Below, one piece after another: positions 45,732 through 54,700 of a stretch of DNA of 64,000 nt (position 1 is its first letter; each line of letters opens with the position of its first letter). Source of the stretch: UBA10649 sp963755335 (GTDB lineage Bacteria > Actinomycetota > Actinomycetes > S36-B12); contig CAVWJW010000008.1 in NCBI GenBank assembly GCA_963755335.1, positions 1,736,001 to 1,800,000 on the forward strand, given 5' to 3'. Made by a program: the position numbers and the translations under genes. Below the pieces are notes generated by a model that was given only the letters and a program-made list of their open reading frames with translations, did not search any database and was not told where the DNA came from.

Positions 45732-46988
45732 TCACGCTGAGCCGGATCCCTGGCTGCCAGAACGCCGGTCAGGATCGACCAGGCGAGCCGGTCGGACCGC
45801 CGCCGAGCCGTAGCGGGCCCGCAGGGCGTCGACGGCCACCTCGGCCTCACGCCGGCCGTGCTCGGGCTCGCCGAGCAGCAGCTGCTGTGGCGCGTCCGCG
45901 GTGTCGGCCAGGCCCTCGGCGCGCACGCCCACCAGCCGGATCCGGACCCGCTGGAGGCCCAGCGCGTCGTAGAGGCCGCGGACGGTGTCGTAGATGTCCA
46001 TGCCGACGTCGGTCGGGCGGGACAGGGTGCGCGAGCGGGTGATCGTGCTGAAGTCGGCGAAGCGCACCTTCAGCGCGAGGGTGCGGCTGACGTATCCGGC
46101 CGCTCGCAGCCGGGCGGCCACCTGGTCGGACAGGCGGAGCAGGTGGGCGTGGATGATCGCGGGATCGTCGATGTCGTGCTCGAAGGTCGTCTCGTTGCCG
46201 ACGCTCTTGTCCGGCTCGTGCGGACTGACGCGCCGGGGGTCGCGACCCCACGACAACTCGTGCAGGTGCGTGCCACCTGCCTGCCCCAGGGCGCGCTGCA
46301 GGGTGGCCAGCGGCGTGTTCGCGATGTCGCCCACCGTGCGCAGCCCGAGCCGCGTGAGGTGCTCCTCCGTCTTCTCCCCCACGCCCCACAGCGCGCCGAC
46401 CGGCAGCGGATGCAGGAAGGCGATCACCTTGTCGGCCGGCACGACGAGCAGGCCGTCGGGCTTGGCGCGGGTGGACGCGAGCTTCGCGACGAACTTGGTG
46501 GTGGCCACGCCCACCGAGCAGGTGATCTGCTGCTCGTCCTGCACGCGGGCCCGGATGAGCTCGGCGATAGCGATGGGACTGCCGAGTCGGCGCAGGGCAC
46601 CGGAGACGTCGAGGAAGGCCTCGTCGAGGCTGAGCGGCTCGACGATCGGGGTGATCGACTCGAACAGGGCCATGACGTTGCGGCTGACCTCCGCGTAGGC
46701 GTGATGGTCCGGCTCGATGAACACGGCGTTCGGGGCCATGCGGTGCGCGCGCGATATCGGCATCGCCGAGTGCACGCCCAGGGCACGGGCCTCGTACGTC
46801 GCGGACAGGACGACCCCGCGGGTGCGTCCGCCGCCGACGACGACGGGCAGTCCGTGCAGCTCGGGCCGCTCGCGCAGGGACACCATCGCGTAGAACGCGT
46901 CCATGTCGACGTGCAGGATCGTGCAGCCGGTGTCGTCGGCACCGAAGCCGATCCGTCCACTCGGACGGCGCACCTGACTGCGACTCAT
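45732..46988 (-). CDS. dinB: DNA polymerase IV (Y family)
   Basis: The 418-residue translesion polymerase has intact catalytic motifs: HVDMDAFYAMV near residues 26-36 and SLDEAFLDVSG. The SVGVATTKFVAKLAS motif, the helix-hairpin-helix LWGVGEKTEEHL and the little-finger domain are also present. Because these acidic residues are kept, it is an active-type DinB rather than the catalytically dead ImuB that usually accompanies DnaE2. It starts 12 bases after the dnaE2 stop and is probably co-transcribed with it. Confidence 0.95.
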   Translation of the reverse strand: MSRSQVRRPSGRIGFGADDTGCTILHVDMDAFYAMVSLRERPELHGLPVVVGGGRTRGVVLSATYEARALGVHSAMPISRAHRMAPNAVFIEPDHHAYAEVSRNVMALFESITPIVEPLSLDEAFLDVSGALRRLGSPIAIAELIRARVQDEQQITCSVGVATTKFVAKLASTRAKPDGLLVVPADKVIAFLHPLPVGALWGVGEKTEEHLTRLGLRTVGDIANTPLATLQRALGQAGGTHLHELSWGRDPRRVSPHEPDKSVGNETTFEHDIDDPAIIHAHLLRLSDQVAARLRAAGYVSRTLALKVRFADFSTITRSRTLSRPTDVGMDIYDTVRGLYDALGLQRVRIRLVGVRAEGLADTADAPQQLLLGEPEHGRREAEVAVDALRARYGSAAVRPARLVDPDRRSGSQGSGSA

Positions 46989-47000
46989 ATGGTCATCCTC

Positions 47001-50000
47001 CTACCAACCACTGCTGCCCGGGCTGGCGTGCCACAGTCGCGACGGCGGCCGTGACGGATCCGGTCCGGCCGGCTTGATGTCGGCGTAGGGCGACTGACGG
47101 AAGCCGCTGGCGTGCACGAGCACCCGACGACGCGCCGGCTCCCCCGCCTCGTCGCCGTCGGGGCGCACGGTCACCAGATCGCCGACCGCCGCGGTGCCGC
47201 CGCTGCACCACGCCCGACGGACCTCGCCGAGCTCCCAGCAGCCGGTCGCCCGCAGGGAGATGCCCCGCGGGCCGGTGCGGCGGATCTCCCCGCGCACCAG
47301 CAGCAGCCACGACGAGAAGACCGTGCCGGCGAACGGGCCCTGCGCATCGTCGAAGAACGTGGCGTCGACCGGGCCGGTGGCATCGTCGAGGGTGAGGAAG
47401 ATGACGCGGCGGCCGCTGCGCACCGGCGGGGTCTGGGTGGCGACCTTGACCCCGGCGACGAACACCTCGCTGCGCGAGCGTCGACGCAGCAGGTCGCGCG
47501 AGCGAACGAAGGCCATGCCGTCGCTGGCCAGCGAGTCGAGCATGTCGGCGTAGAAGTCCATGACATGCCTGCTGACGTCCATGCCCAGGACCTCGAGCTC
47601 AGCGGTGATGCGCTCGGCGGATGTCATCTCCGGCAGCCCGGAGACCTGCATGGCTGCGGGATCGTCGGACAGCGACTCGTACAGCCCGAAGGACAGCTGC
47701 GCATGAGTGGCCGCACCGCGGGCTCCCGATCGACGGGCACCGGCATAGCGGTCGAGGTCGGCGATCTGCAGCAGCAGGTCGCGCCGGGTCATGCGACCGC
47801 GCTGCCGCACCCGGGTGGGGATGTCGAGGGAGTACATCGCATCGAACCCGCCGGCGACGACGATCCGCTCGGCTGTCGGCCGGGACATCCCGCTGCGCTG
47901 CCACGCATCGGACAACGACGCGTACGACTGCCCGGCGACGATGCTGGCGACCTCGCCCTCGCTGATGCCCTTGACGTCGGTGAGGGGAACCCGGATGCCC
48001 TCCGTGCCATCGGCAGCGGTCTCGACACGGTAGGTCGCCCCCGAGGCGTTGATGTCGAGGCCGAGCACGGCGACACCGCGGTTGCGGGCGTCGTCGAGGA
48101 TCAGCCGCTTGGGGTACATGCCCGGGTCGTGGGTGAGGACACCGGAGTAGAACGCCGCCGGGTGATGCGCCTTCAGCCAGGCGGACTGGTACGTCGGCAG
48201 CGCGAAGGCCGCGGCATGCGCCTTGCAGAACCCGAACGACGCGAACGCCCGAAGGACGTCCCATACCCGCTCCACGATCGGCAGCTCGTAGCCGCGCTTC
48301 AGCGCCGCCGGGTAGAACCAGGCGCGGACATCGTCCTGGCCGTCGACCGAGCCGAGGGTGCGGCGGGTCTCGTCGGCCTCGGCCAGGGAGCAGCCGGTCA
48401 TCGTCGCGACGATGCGCAGCACCTGCTCGTGGAAGACGACGACACCGCAGGTCTCCTCCAGCGCCGGGCGAAGATCGTCGTGCAGGTAGACCGGTTCGCT
48501 CCAGCCCTGCCGAGCCCGCAGGAACGGGGTGACCATGTCGGACTTCACCGGGCCGGGGCGGAACAGCGAGATGTCGATGATGAGGTCGCCGAAGGTCTCG
48601 GGGGCGAACTTGCCGATGAGCTCGCGCTGCCCGGGGGACTCGATCTGGAAGCAGCCGAGGGTCTGCGCCGTGCGGATGAGCTCGAACGTCGCCGGATCGT
48701 CGAGCTCACGGGTGTCGAGCTCGACGCGCTCGCCGGTGGTGCGGGCGATCTCGTCGAGAGCGTGCGCCATCGACGACTGCATCCGCACGCCGAGGACGTC
48801 GAGCTTCAGCAGGCCCATCTCCTCGACGTCGTCCTTGTCGAAGTGGCTCATCGCGAAACCGGCTGCGCTGCGCTCCACCGGTGTGCGGTCGAGCAGCGAC
48901 AGGTCAGAGAGCACGACACCGCACGGGTGCAGGGCGATGTGCCGCGGCAGTCCGTCGAGCGCCTCGACGAGATCGAGGAACGAGTCGAGCCTTCCGCTCG
49001 CTGCCAGTCGCCCGAAGCCGGAGGTGCGCAGCTCGGGCAGGTCGGCGAGGGCGTTGCGGGCGTCGCGGGCGCGGATGTGCGGGAACGACTTCGCGAAGAC
49101 GTCGATGTCGGACGGTGGCATGCCGAGCGCGGAGCCGACGTCGCGTACGGCATGACGCACCCGGTAGGTCTCCATCATCGACACGCACGCCGTGCGCTGG
49201 GTACCGAAGCGATCGAAGATCCACTGGTAGATCTCCTCGCGGCGGGCCGACTCGACGTCGATGTCGATGTCGGGCAGCGCCCGGCGCAACGGCGACAAGA
49301 ACCGCTCCATCAGCAGGTTGTGCCGGATCGGCTCGACGCCGGAGATGCCGAGCAGGTGGTTGACCAGGCTGCCCGCACCCGATCCGCGGGCCGCGACGCG
49401 GACGCCCTGGGCCTTGATGAGGTCGACGACCTCGGCGACGGTGAGGAAGTAGCCGGAGAAGCCCAGTTGCGTGATGATCTGCATCTCGTCGACGAGCCGC
49501 TGCTCGGCCAGCCGACGGTCGTCGGCGCGCGGATAGCACGGCGGGATGGCGACCTCGCAGCGCTGCTGCAGCAGGGCGTTGGCGCGGGCATTGGCCTCGT
49601 CCGAGGGGATCGGCTGGCGGAGCAGGACGTCGAGCTCGGGCACGAACACCTCGCCGATGCCGAGCTCGGCCGGGGTGAGCACGCAGTACTCCGCCAGTTG
49701 CTGCGTGTCGGCCAGCAGCCGACGCGGATCGCGCTCCCCCGCCGCCGAGGAGATCTCCTCGGCGATCTGGCGCATCTGGTCGGCATCCTTCACGAACGCC
49801 TCGCCGTTGTGCGGCTCGAGGTAGCGGGAGTCCAGGGGCACGAGCCGGCGGGCGGCGTCGAGCACATCGGCGACCCGGGAGTCCTCGGTGCGCAGGTAGC
49901 GGGCGGCATTGGTGAGCACGGCGGGCAACTGGTGCTCACGCGCCCAGCCGAGCATCGCGGCTGCCGTGGTGGTGGAGTGCCGATGACGGCCGGCCGTGCG

Positions 50001-50564
50001 GTGCGAGGCAACGGCGACCGCCAGCCGCCGGCCGAAGATCGCCCACCACGGCCGGGCCGCCGCCTCGGCCCGATGCGCGCGCTGGGTCGCGATCAGCCGG
50101 CCGACCTCGGAGTCGGCGGTCAGCAGGGCGACCAGGCCCTCGTTGTGCTCGCGCAGGGCCGCCCAGGTCAGCAGGGGCGCACCGCGTTCGGCCCCACCCA
50201 TGTGCGCGGCGGAGACCAGCCGGCACAGCGAGGCCCAGCCGCGAGCCGAGCCGGCCAGCAGGAGCACCCGGGGCGCGGACTCATCGACCCAGGTCCCGCC
50301 ATGCGCCGGCGAGCGCCGCACCGCGGCACTGGGCAGGAGTGCGGGAGAGGTCGCCTCCACGGCGAGGTCGACGCCGAGGACCATCCCGATGCCGGCGCTG
50401 CGACAGGCCAGCGCCCAGCGCACCGCGCCGTACAGGCCGTCGCGATCGGTGAGTCCCATGATCGGCTGGCCGAGCTCGACGGCGCGCTCGGCCAGCGCCA
50501 GCGGCGTGGCCGTGCCGTACTGCATCGAGTACCCGGAGGCAACGTGCAGGTGGCTGAAGGTCAT
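47001..50564 (-). CDS. dnaE2: Error-prone DNA polymerase III alpha subunit (DnaE2/ImuC-like)
   Basis: A second C-family polymerase, 1187 residues. The PHP region is altered compared with dnaE: HLHVASGYSMQYG keeps HxH, but TDHGNLYG reads TDRDGLYG. The palm has PDIDIDVES and VAARGSGAGSLVNHLLGI, the finger region FGFCKAHAAAFALPTYQSAWLK, and the C-terminus an OB domain (GVKVATQTPP...RRVIFLTLDD). DnaE2 enzymes perform mutagenic bypass after DNA damage. Context supports this role: dinB follows immediately and a LexA box lies upstream of the operon. The N-terminus MTFSHLHVASGYSM fixes the start at 50564. Confidence 0.92.
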   Translation of the reverse strand: MTFSHLHVASGYSMQYGTATPLALAERAVELGQPIMGLTDRDGLYGAVRWALACRSAGIGMVLGVDLAVEATSPALLPSAAVRRSPAHGGTWVDESAPRVLLLAGSARGWASLCRLVSAAHMGGAERGAPLLTWAALREHNEGLVALLTADSEVGRLIATQRAHRAEAAARPWWAIFGRRLAVAVASHRTAGRHRHSTTTAAAMLGWAREHQLPAVLTNAARYLRTEDSRVADVLDAARRLVPLDSRYLEPHNGEAFVKDADQMRQIAEEISSAAGERDPRRLLADTQQLAEYCVLTPAELGIGEVFVPELDVLLRQPIPSDEANARANALLQQRCEVAIPPCYPRADDRRLAEQRLVDEMQIITQLGFSGYFLTVAEVVDLIKAQGVRVAARGSGAGSLVNHLLGISGVEPIRHNLLMERFLSPLRRALPDIDIDVESARREEIYQWIFDRFGTQRTACVSMMETYRVRHAVRDVGSALGMPPSDIDVFAKSFPHIRARDARNALADLPELRTSGFGRLAASGRLDSFLDLVEALDGLPRHIALHPCGVVLSDLSLLDRTPVERSAAGFAMSHFDKDDVEEMGLLKLDVLGVRMQSSMAHALDEIARTTGERVELDTRELDDPATFELIRTAQTLGCFQIESPGQRELIGKFAPETFGDLIIDISLFRPGPVKSDMVTPFLRARQGWSEPVYLHDDLRPALEETCGVVVFHEQVLRIVATMTGCSLAEADETRRTLGSVDGQDDVRAWFYPAALKRGYELPIVERVWDVLRAFASFGFCKAHAAAFALPTYQSAWLKAHHPAAFYSGVLTHDPGMYPKRLILDDARNRGVAVLGLDINASGATYRVETAADGTEGIRVPLTDVKGISEGEVASIVAGQSYASLSDAWQRSGMSRPTAERIVVAGGFDAMYSLDIPTRVRQRGRMTRRDLLLQIADLDRYAGARRSGARGAATHAQLSFGLYESLSDDPAAMQVSGLPEMTSAERITAELEVLGMDVSRHVMDFYADMLDSLASDGMAFVRSRDLLRRRSRSEVFVAGVKVATQTPPVRSGRRVIFLTLDDATGPVDATFFDDAQGPFAGTVFSSWLLLVRGEIRRTGPRGISLRATGCWELGEVRRAWCSGGTAAVGDLVTVRPDGDEAGEPARRRVLVHASGFRQSPYADIKPAGPDPSRPPSRLWHASPGSSGW

Positions 50565-50600
50565 GAGGGATCCAAGGTGGCAGGACGACGGGTCGGCGGT

Positions 50601-50641
50601 GGTGCGGCTCGACGTGGCTCCGGGGCCCGTCGAGCCGCACC
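50601..50641 (-). promoter_or_regulatory. Strong hairpin between the HEPN-like gene and dnaE2
   Basis: GGTGCGGCTCGAC (50601-50613) and GTCGAGCCGCACC (50629-50641) form a perfect 13-bp stem with a 15-base loop. It lies in the 112-base gap, 36 bases after the HEPN-like stop and 37 bases before the dnaE2 start. No U-tract follows, so it may be an attenuator, a processing site or a factor-dependent terminator that sets how much dnaE2-dinB is made. Confidence 0.55.
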
Positions 50642-50676
50642 GCCAGTCACGCGAGCGGAGGCACGCTGGCGGACGA

Positions 50677-51135
50677 CTACCCGACGTGCAGCAGCACGCT
50701 GGTCAGGGTGGACTGGTGGGGGACGCCCAGGTACTGGGCCACCCGGGCGACGAACGCCTCGGCATCGCGGACGAGGTCGTCGGCCTCCCGGTGGGAGACG
50801 CAGGGCAGGCCGGCCTCGGCGCCGGCACGCTTGGCGGCCCCGGCGGCGAAGAACTCCGCCCACTCGGTGAACTCGGCGGCGATCTGGGGCAGGACCACCC
50901 AGACGCTGCGAACCCGCGAGCGCTTCGTCGGCCGGCTCGAGGCGGCGAGCACGGCGGCCGCCGCACGCAGGGCGGCCAGGTGCGCGGCGGCATACCGCTC
51001 GCCGGCGCTCGTCGCGATGCTCGCCTCGGTGAGGCTGCGCCGGGCGGACATCAGCAGGTCGTCGGCCGAGCGGGTGCTGCTCGAGCGGGTGGCGCTCGAG
51101 CGGGTGGTGCTCGAACGAGGGGGGCGAACGGACAT
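50677..51135 (-). CDS. SAV_6107-like HEPN-domain protein in the SOS operon
   Basis: The 152-residue protein resembles the SAV_6107-type HEPN family found beside dnaE2/dinB in actinobacteria. A helical core has LLMSARRSLTEASIATSAGE and RYAAAHLAALRAAAAVLAAS, followed by WVVLPQIAAEFTEWAEFFAAGA and a C-terminal helix. The N-terminus is a tandem five-residue repeat (RSSTT RSSAT RSSST). HEPN families include RNases, but I see no clear RxxxxH active site here. AGGAG precedes the ATG at 51135. The function in damage tolerance is unknown. Confidence 0.65.
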   Translation of the reverse strand: MSVRPPRSSTTRSSATRSSSTRSADDLLMSARRSLTEASIATSAGERYAAAHLAALRAAAAVLAASSRPTKRSRVRSVWVVLPQIAAEFTEWAEFFAAGAAKRAGAEAGLPCVSHREADDLVRDAEAFVARVAQYLGVPHQSTLTSVLLHVG

Positions 51136-51148
51136 GGGGGTCTCCTGT

Positions 51149-51181
51149 CGAGATCTAGTCGAGATCAGTCGAGATCTAGTC
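51149..51181 (-). repeat. Three tandem copies of a 10-11 bp unit between DUF6504 and the HEPN-like gene
   Basis: TCGAGATCTAG, TCGAGATCAG and TCGAGATCTAG follow one another, and the last overlaps the DUF6504 stop codon (51176-51178). The array ends 13 bases from the HEPN-like start, next to its ribosome-binding site. Two copies contain the palindrome AGATCT. Confidence 0.6.
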
Positions 51182-51526
51182 GATGACCCGCTCCAGGCCC
51201 CACTGCTGACTGCCGTCGTGCCGACCGTCGTCGCAGGAGACCCGGTACAGGTCGTACACACCGAAGGTCCCGGTGTGCGGTGCCGCCTCGACCCGCCAGA
51301 GATGTCGCTGGCCGTATCCCCGATCGACCCACCAGGGCAGTGCTTCGACCCATGCCGCCACGACGACGCCCACGGTGTAGCGCCGACCCCGCCAGCGGAA
51401 GGCCGCCGGCACCCCGTCCTGTACGTCCACCATCTCGATCGGCTCGCCGGACTGGCCGGCGGCACGGTACCGATGGTTCATCCGTGGTTCCATCCGTGGT
51501 TCATCCGTCGATCGCCCTTCGTCCAC
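51176..51526 (-). CDS. DUF6504-like small protein, first gene of the SOS operon
   Basis: The conserved part reads FRWRGRRYTVGVVVAAWVEA, then RHLWRVEA and GVYDLYRV, as in DUF6504 proteins found next to dnaE2/dinB in actinobacteria. The compact beta-rich domain is under 100 residues and has no known activity. Start is uncertain: GTG at 51526 or ATG codons at 51493 and 51481. The upstream sequence repeats GGATG(G)AACCACGG, so ribosome-binding sites are unclear. It is the gene closest to the LexA box. Confidence 0.62.
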   Translation of the reverse strand: MDEGRSTDEPRMEPRMNHRYRAAGQSGEPIEMVDVQDGVPAAFRWRGRRYTVGVVVAAWVEALPWWVDRGYGQRHLWRVEAAPHTGTFGVYDLYRVSCDDGRHDGSQQWGLERVID

Positions 51527-51629
51527 GACCCTGCGGATGCCTCGACCGCCGAGGCCGGGGTCGAGGCGGCCCCGACGGCCGAGGTGTAGCCCAAGGCCCA
51601 GCCGCGAATCCGGGCCTCAGATCTGGCGT

Positions 51630-51645
51630 TCGAACACCTGTTCGA
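51630..51645. promoter_or_regulatory. LexA (SOS) box
   Basis: TCGAACACCTGTTCGA matches the actinobacterial LexA consensus TCGAAC-N4-GTTCGA at all 12 fixed positions. The flanking G and C extend it to GTTCGAAC-N4-GTTCGAAC. It lies about 105-150 bases upstream of the DUF6504 start and 95 bases upstream of the divergent GGDEF/EAL gene. It could control either side, but the polymerases make the left-hand operon the obvious target. Confidence 0.85.
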
Positions 51646-51739
51646 ACACAGGGACACGTTAAACCTGGCCCCTGACAGTCGTCAACCCCGGCGCCCGCCC
51701 AGCCGGGCAACCCCCACGACTCGGCGCAATGATGAGCCC

Positions 51740-54700
51740 ATGTCGTCCGATGCCGCGACCGAGCCGGTCCCGCCTGGGGCCGTCCCGACCGCGGCGCCGG
51801 ACCCGTCCTGGCAGCACTACCGGCTGCTGGCCAACCCCACGACGGACGTCGTCTACGAGATCGGCGCCGACGGCACCATCGCGTGGATCTCCCCGGCCGT
51901 CACCGGTCTCCTCGGCTGGCGGCCCGACCAGCTGCAGGGCCGGCCCGCCCGCGACCTCATCCACCCGCTCGACCTCGAGCGGACCGACGCACTGCGGGCC
52001 GCGTTCTACCGCGACGGAGTCGAGCATGACGACGTCACCTGCATGGCGTGCACCGCCTCCGGCGGCTACCGGGAGGTGAGGCTGCGCACGCGGCCACTGT
52101 TCGATGCGCACCGCACGATCATCGGCGCCACCGTCACCGTCACCGACACCCACGATCGCGACTCCGCGCTGCGGGCGCTGACCACGCTGAGCCGGGCCAA
52201 CCGCACCCTCGTGCGCGCCACCGACGAGGCCACGTTGCTCCAGCAGATGTGCGAGACGATCGTCGACGCGGGCGCTACCTGTTCACCTGGTACGGCCGGC
52301 CCATGGACGACGCCGACCAGTCCGTGCAGCCGATCGCCATCGCCGGTGACCATCAGGGCTACCTCGACGAGATCCGGGTGTCGTGGGGCGACAACCCGCT
52401 CGGGCGCGGACCGTCGGGGCGCTGCATCCGCACGCGCCAGACGCAGGTGGCCAACGACTTCCGGCCCGATCCGGACTACCAGCCCTGGCTCGACGCCGCC
52501 ACCGAGGCGCGGCTTCCACTCCTCCGTCGTGCTGCCGATCATCGTCGGCGACGACCTCGACGGCGTGCTGATGGTGTACGCCGCCGAGGTGGGAGCGTTC
52601 GACGCCCTGGCCCAGGACCTGCTGGAGGACCTCGCCGCCGACCTCGGCTACGGGATCGGCCGGCTGCGTGCCGTCCGCGAGCGCGACGCCGCCGTGCTCC
52701 TGCTGAGCGACAGCGAGCAGCGGTTCCGGCTCCTGGCCGAGAACGCGTCCGACGTGATCCTGCTGAGCACCGCCGACATGACCGTCACCTGGGTCTCACC
52801 GTCGGTCGAGCAGGCGTTCGGCTACCGCGTCGACGAGATCATGGGGCGCAATGCCGGGTTCCTCATCCACCCCGATGACCGCGCGGCCGTCCAGGCCGAG
52901 GTGCAGCGCACGGACGCCGACAAGTCGAACCTGCACGTGCGCCACCGGCTCGTGCAGGCCAGCGGGCATACCATCTGGGTCGATGTCGCCGCCGGCCACA
53001 TCGACGACGACGGCACCGGGTCGCCCGGTCGCGTCGTGTCGATCCGAGACGTGGATGCCGAGGTCCTCGCTACGCAGGAGCTCACCGCGCGCGAGGCGCA
53101 GTACCGACTGCTCGCCGAGAACGCCTCCGACGTCATCCTGCTGTCCGACCAGAACACCCGTCTCACCTGGGTGTCGGCCTCCTCGCGACAGACCCTCGGC
53201 TGGGATCCGGACGAGCTCCTCGGGCACACCGCGATGGAGTTCATCCATCCCGACGACCACTCCTCGCTGCACGCAGACGTGGCCCGCAGCACGATCACCG
53301 GCGAGATCATCCGCCCCCAGTACCGCTGGCGGCGGCCCGACGGCACCTACCGCTGGATGGAGGGGGCCGGCCAGCCCATCCCCGACGACGGCTCCGGCCG
53401 GCCCGGTCGCGTGGTGTCGCTGCGCGACATCGACGCCCAGCGGCGCGCGGAGGACGAACTGGCCGCCCGCGAGGGACGGTACCGACTGCTCGCCGAGAAC
53501 GCCTCGGACGTCGTCTGGCAGGTCGGACCCGACGGACGCCTGGTATGGACGTCCCCGTCGGTCACCCGCGTGCTCGGCTGGACGCCCGATGAGGTCCTCG
53601 GCACCGTGGCGATGGACCTCGTGCACGCGGACGATCGCGTTCGGGCGACCGAGAGACGACGGGACGTGCTCGCCGGCAACCCCTTCCAGGGCGAGTTCCG
53701 CATACTGCGCGCCGATGGCGAACCGCTGTGGATGGCGCTCACCGTGCATCCGGTGCCGACACCGACGGGGCTGAACCGCATCCTGTCGCTGCGCGACATC
53801 CACGACGAGGTGGGCGCGCGCTCCCAGCTGGAGTTCGCCCTCGGCCACGACCGCACGACCGGACTGCCGGGTCGCGAGGGCATGGTCGACCGCATCGCCT
53901 ACGCCCAGTCGCTGCTGGGCAAGAAGGAGGTCCTCGCCGTGCTGTGCGTCGGCGTGGACGCCCTCGGCGAGGTCAACGAGGCACTGAGCCATGGGGCCGG
54001 GGACATCGTCCTGCGCACGGTCGCGGCGCGGGTCGCGAAGTCGAGCCCGAGCCCCGAGCTCGTGGGCCGCGGCGCCGGCGACGAGTTCATCGTCGTCGTC
54101 CCCGCGATGGAGGACGCCGCCGACGCCGCCGCGATCGCCGAGGACATCCGCCTGTCGGTGCACGGAATGCTCGACATCGCCGACCATGCGATCTCGCCGA
54201 CCGTCAGCATCGGGATCGCGATCGGCGACGCGTCGGCCGATCCCGACGCCCTGCTACGCGATGCTGCCCTGGCCCTGCGCCAGGCCAAGGGCGCCGGTCG
54301 CGACCGGTTCGCCTTCGTCGACTCCACCATGGCGGTCGACGCCGAGCATCGCCTCGCCCTCGAGGGCGAGATTCGCGACGGACTCAGGAACGGCGAGTTC
54401 GTGCCGTGGTACCAGCCGATCACGTCGCTGGCCGATGGCCGCGTCGACGGCTTCGAGGCGCTAGCCAGGTGGGTGCGTCCTGACGGTCTCATCGAACCTG
54501 CGGGCTTCATCACCGTCGCGGCGCACACCGGCCTGCTCACCGACATCGACCTCGCCATGGTCGAGCCCGTGGTGGCCGCGCTCGCCGAACTGCCGGAGTC
54601 CGTGTTCATCGCGGTCAACGTCTCCGGCAAGACACTGGCGCGCGCGGTGTACGCCGAGCTGGTGGCGTCGACGCTGGCCTCGTACGGAGTATCCCCGTCC

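Noticed and set aside
50677..51135. HEPN/nucleotidyltransferase toxin-antitoxin pair, using the nucleotidyltransferase-like gene at 59117
   Set aside because: The two genes are 8 kb apart, on different strands and in different operons, and the HEPN-like protein shows no clear RNase motif.
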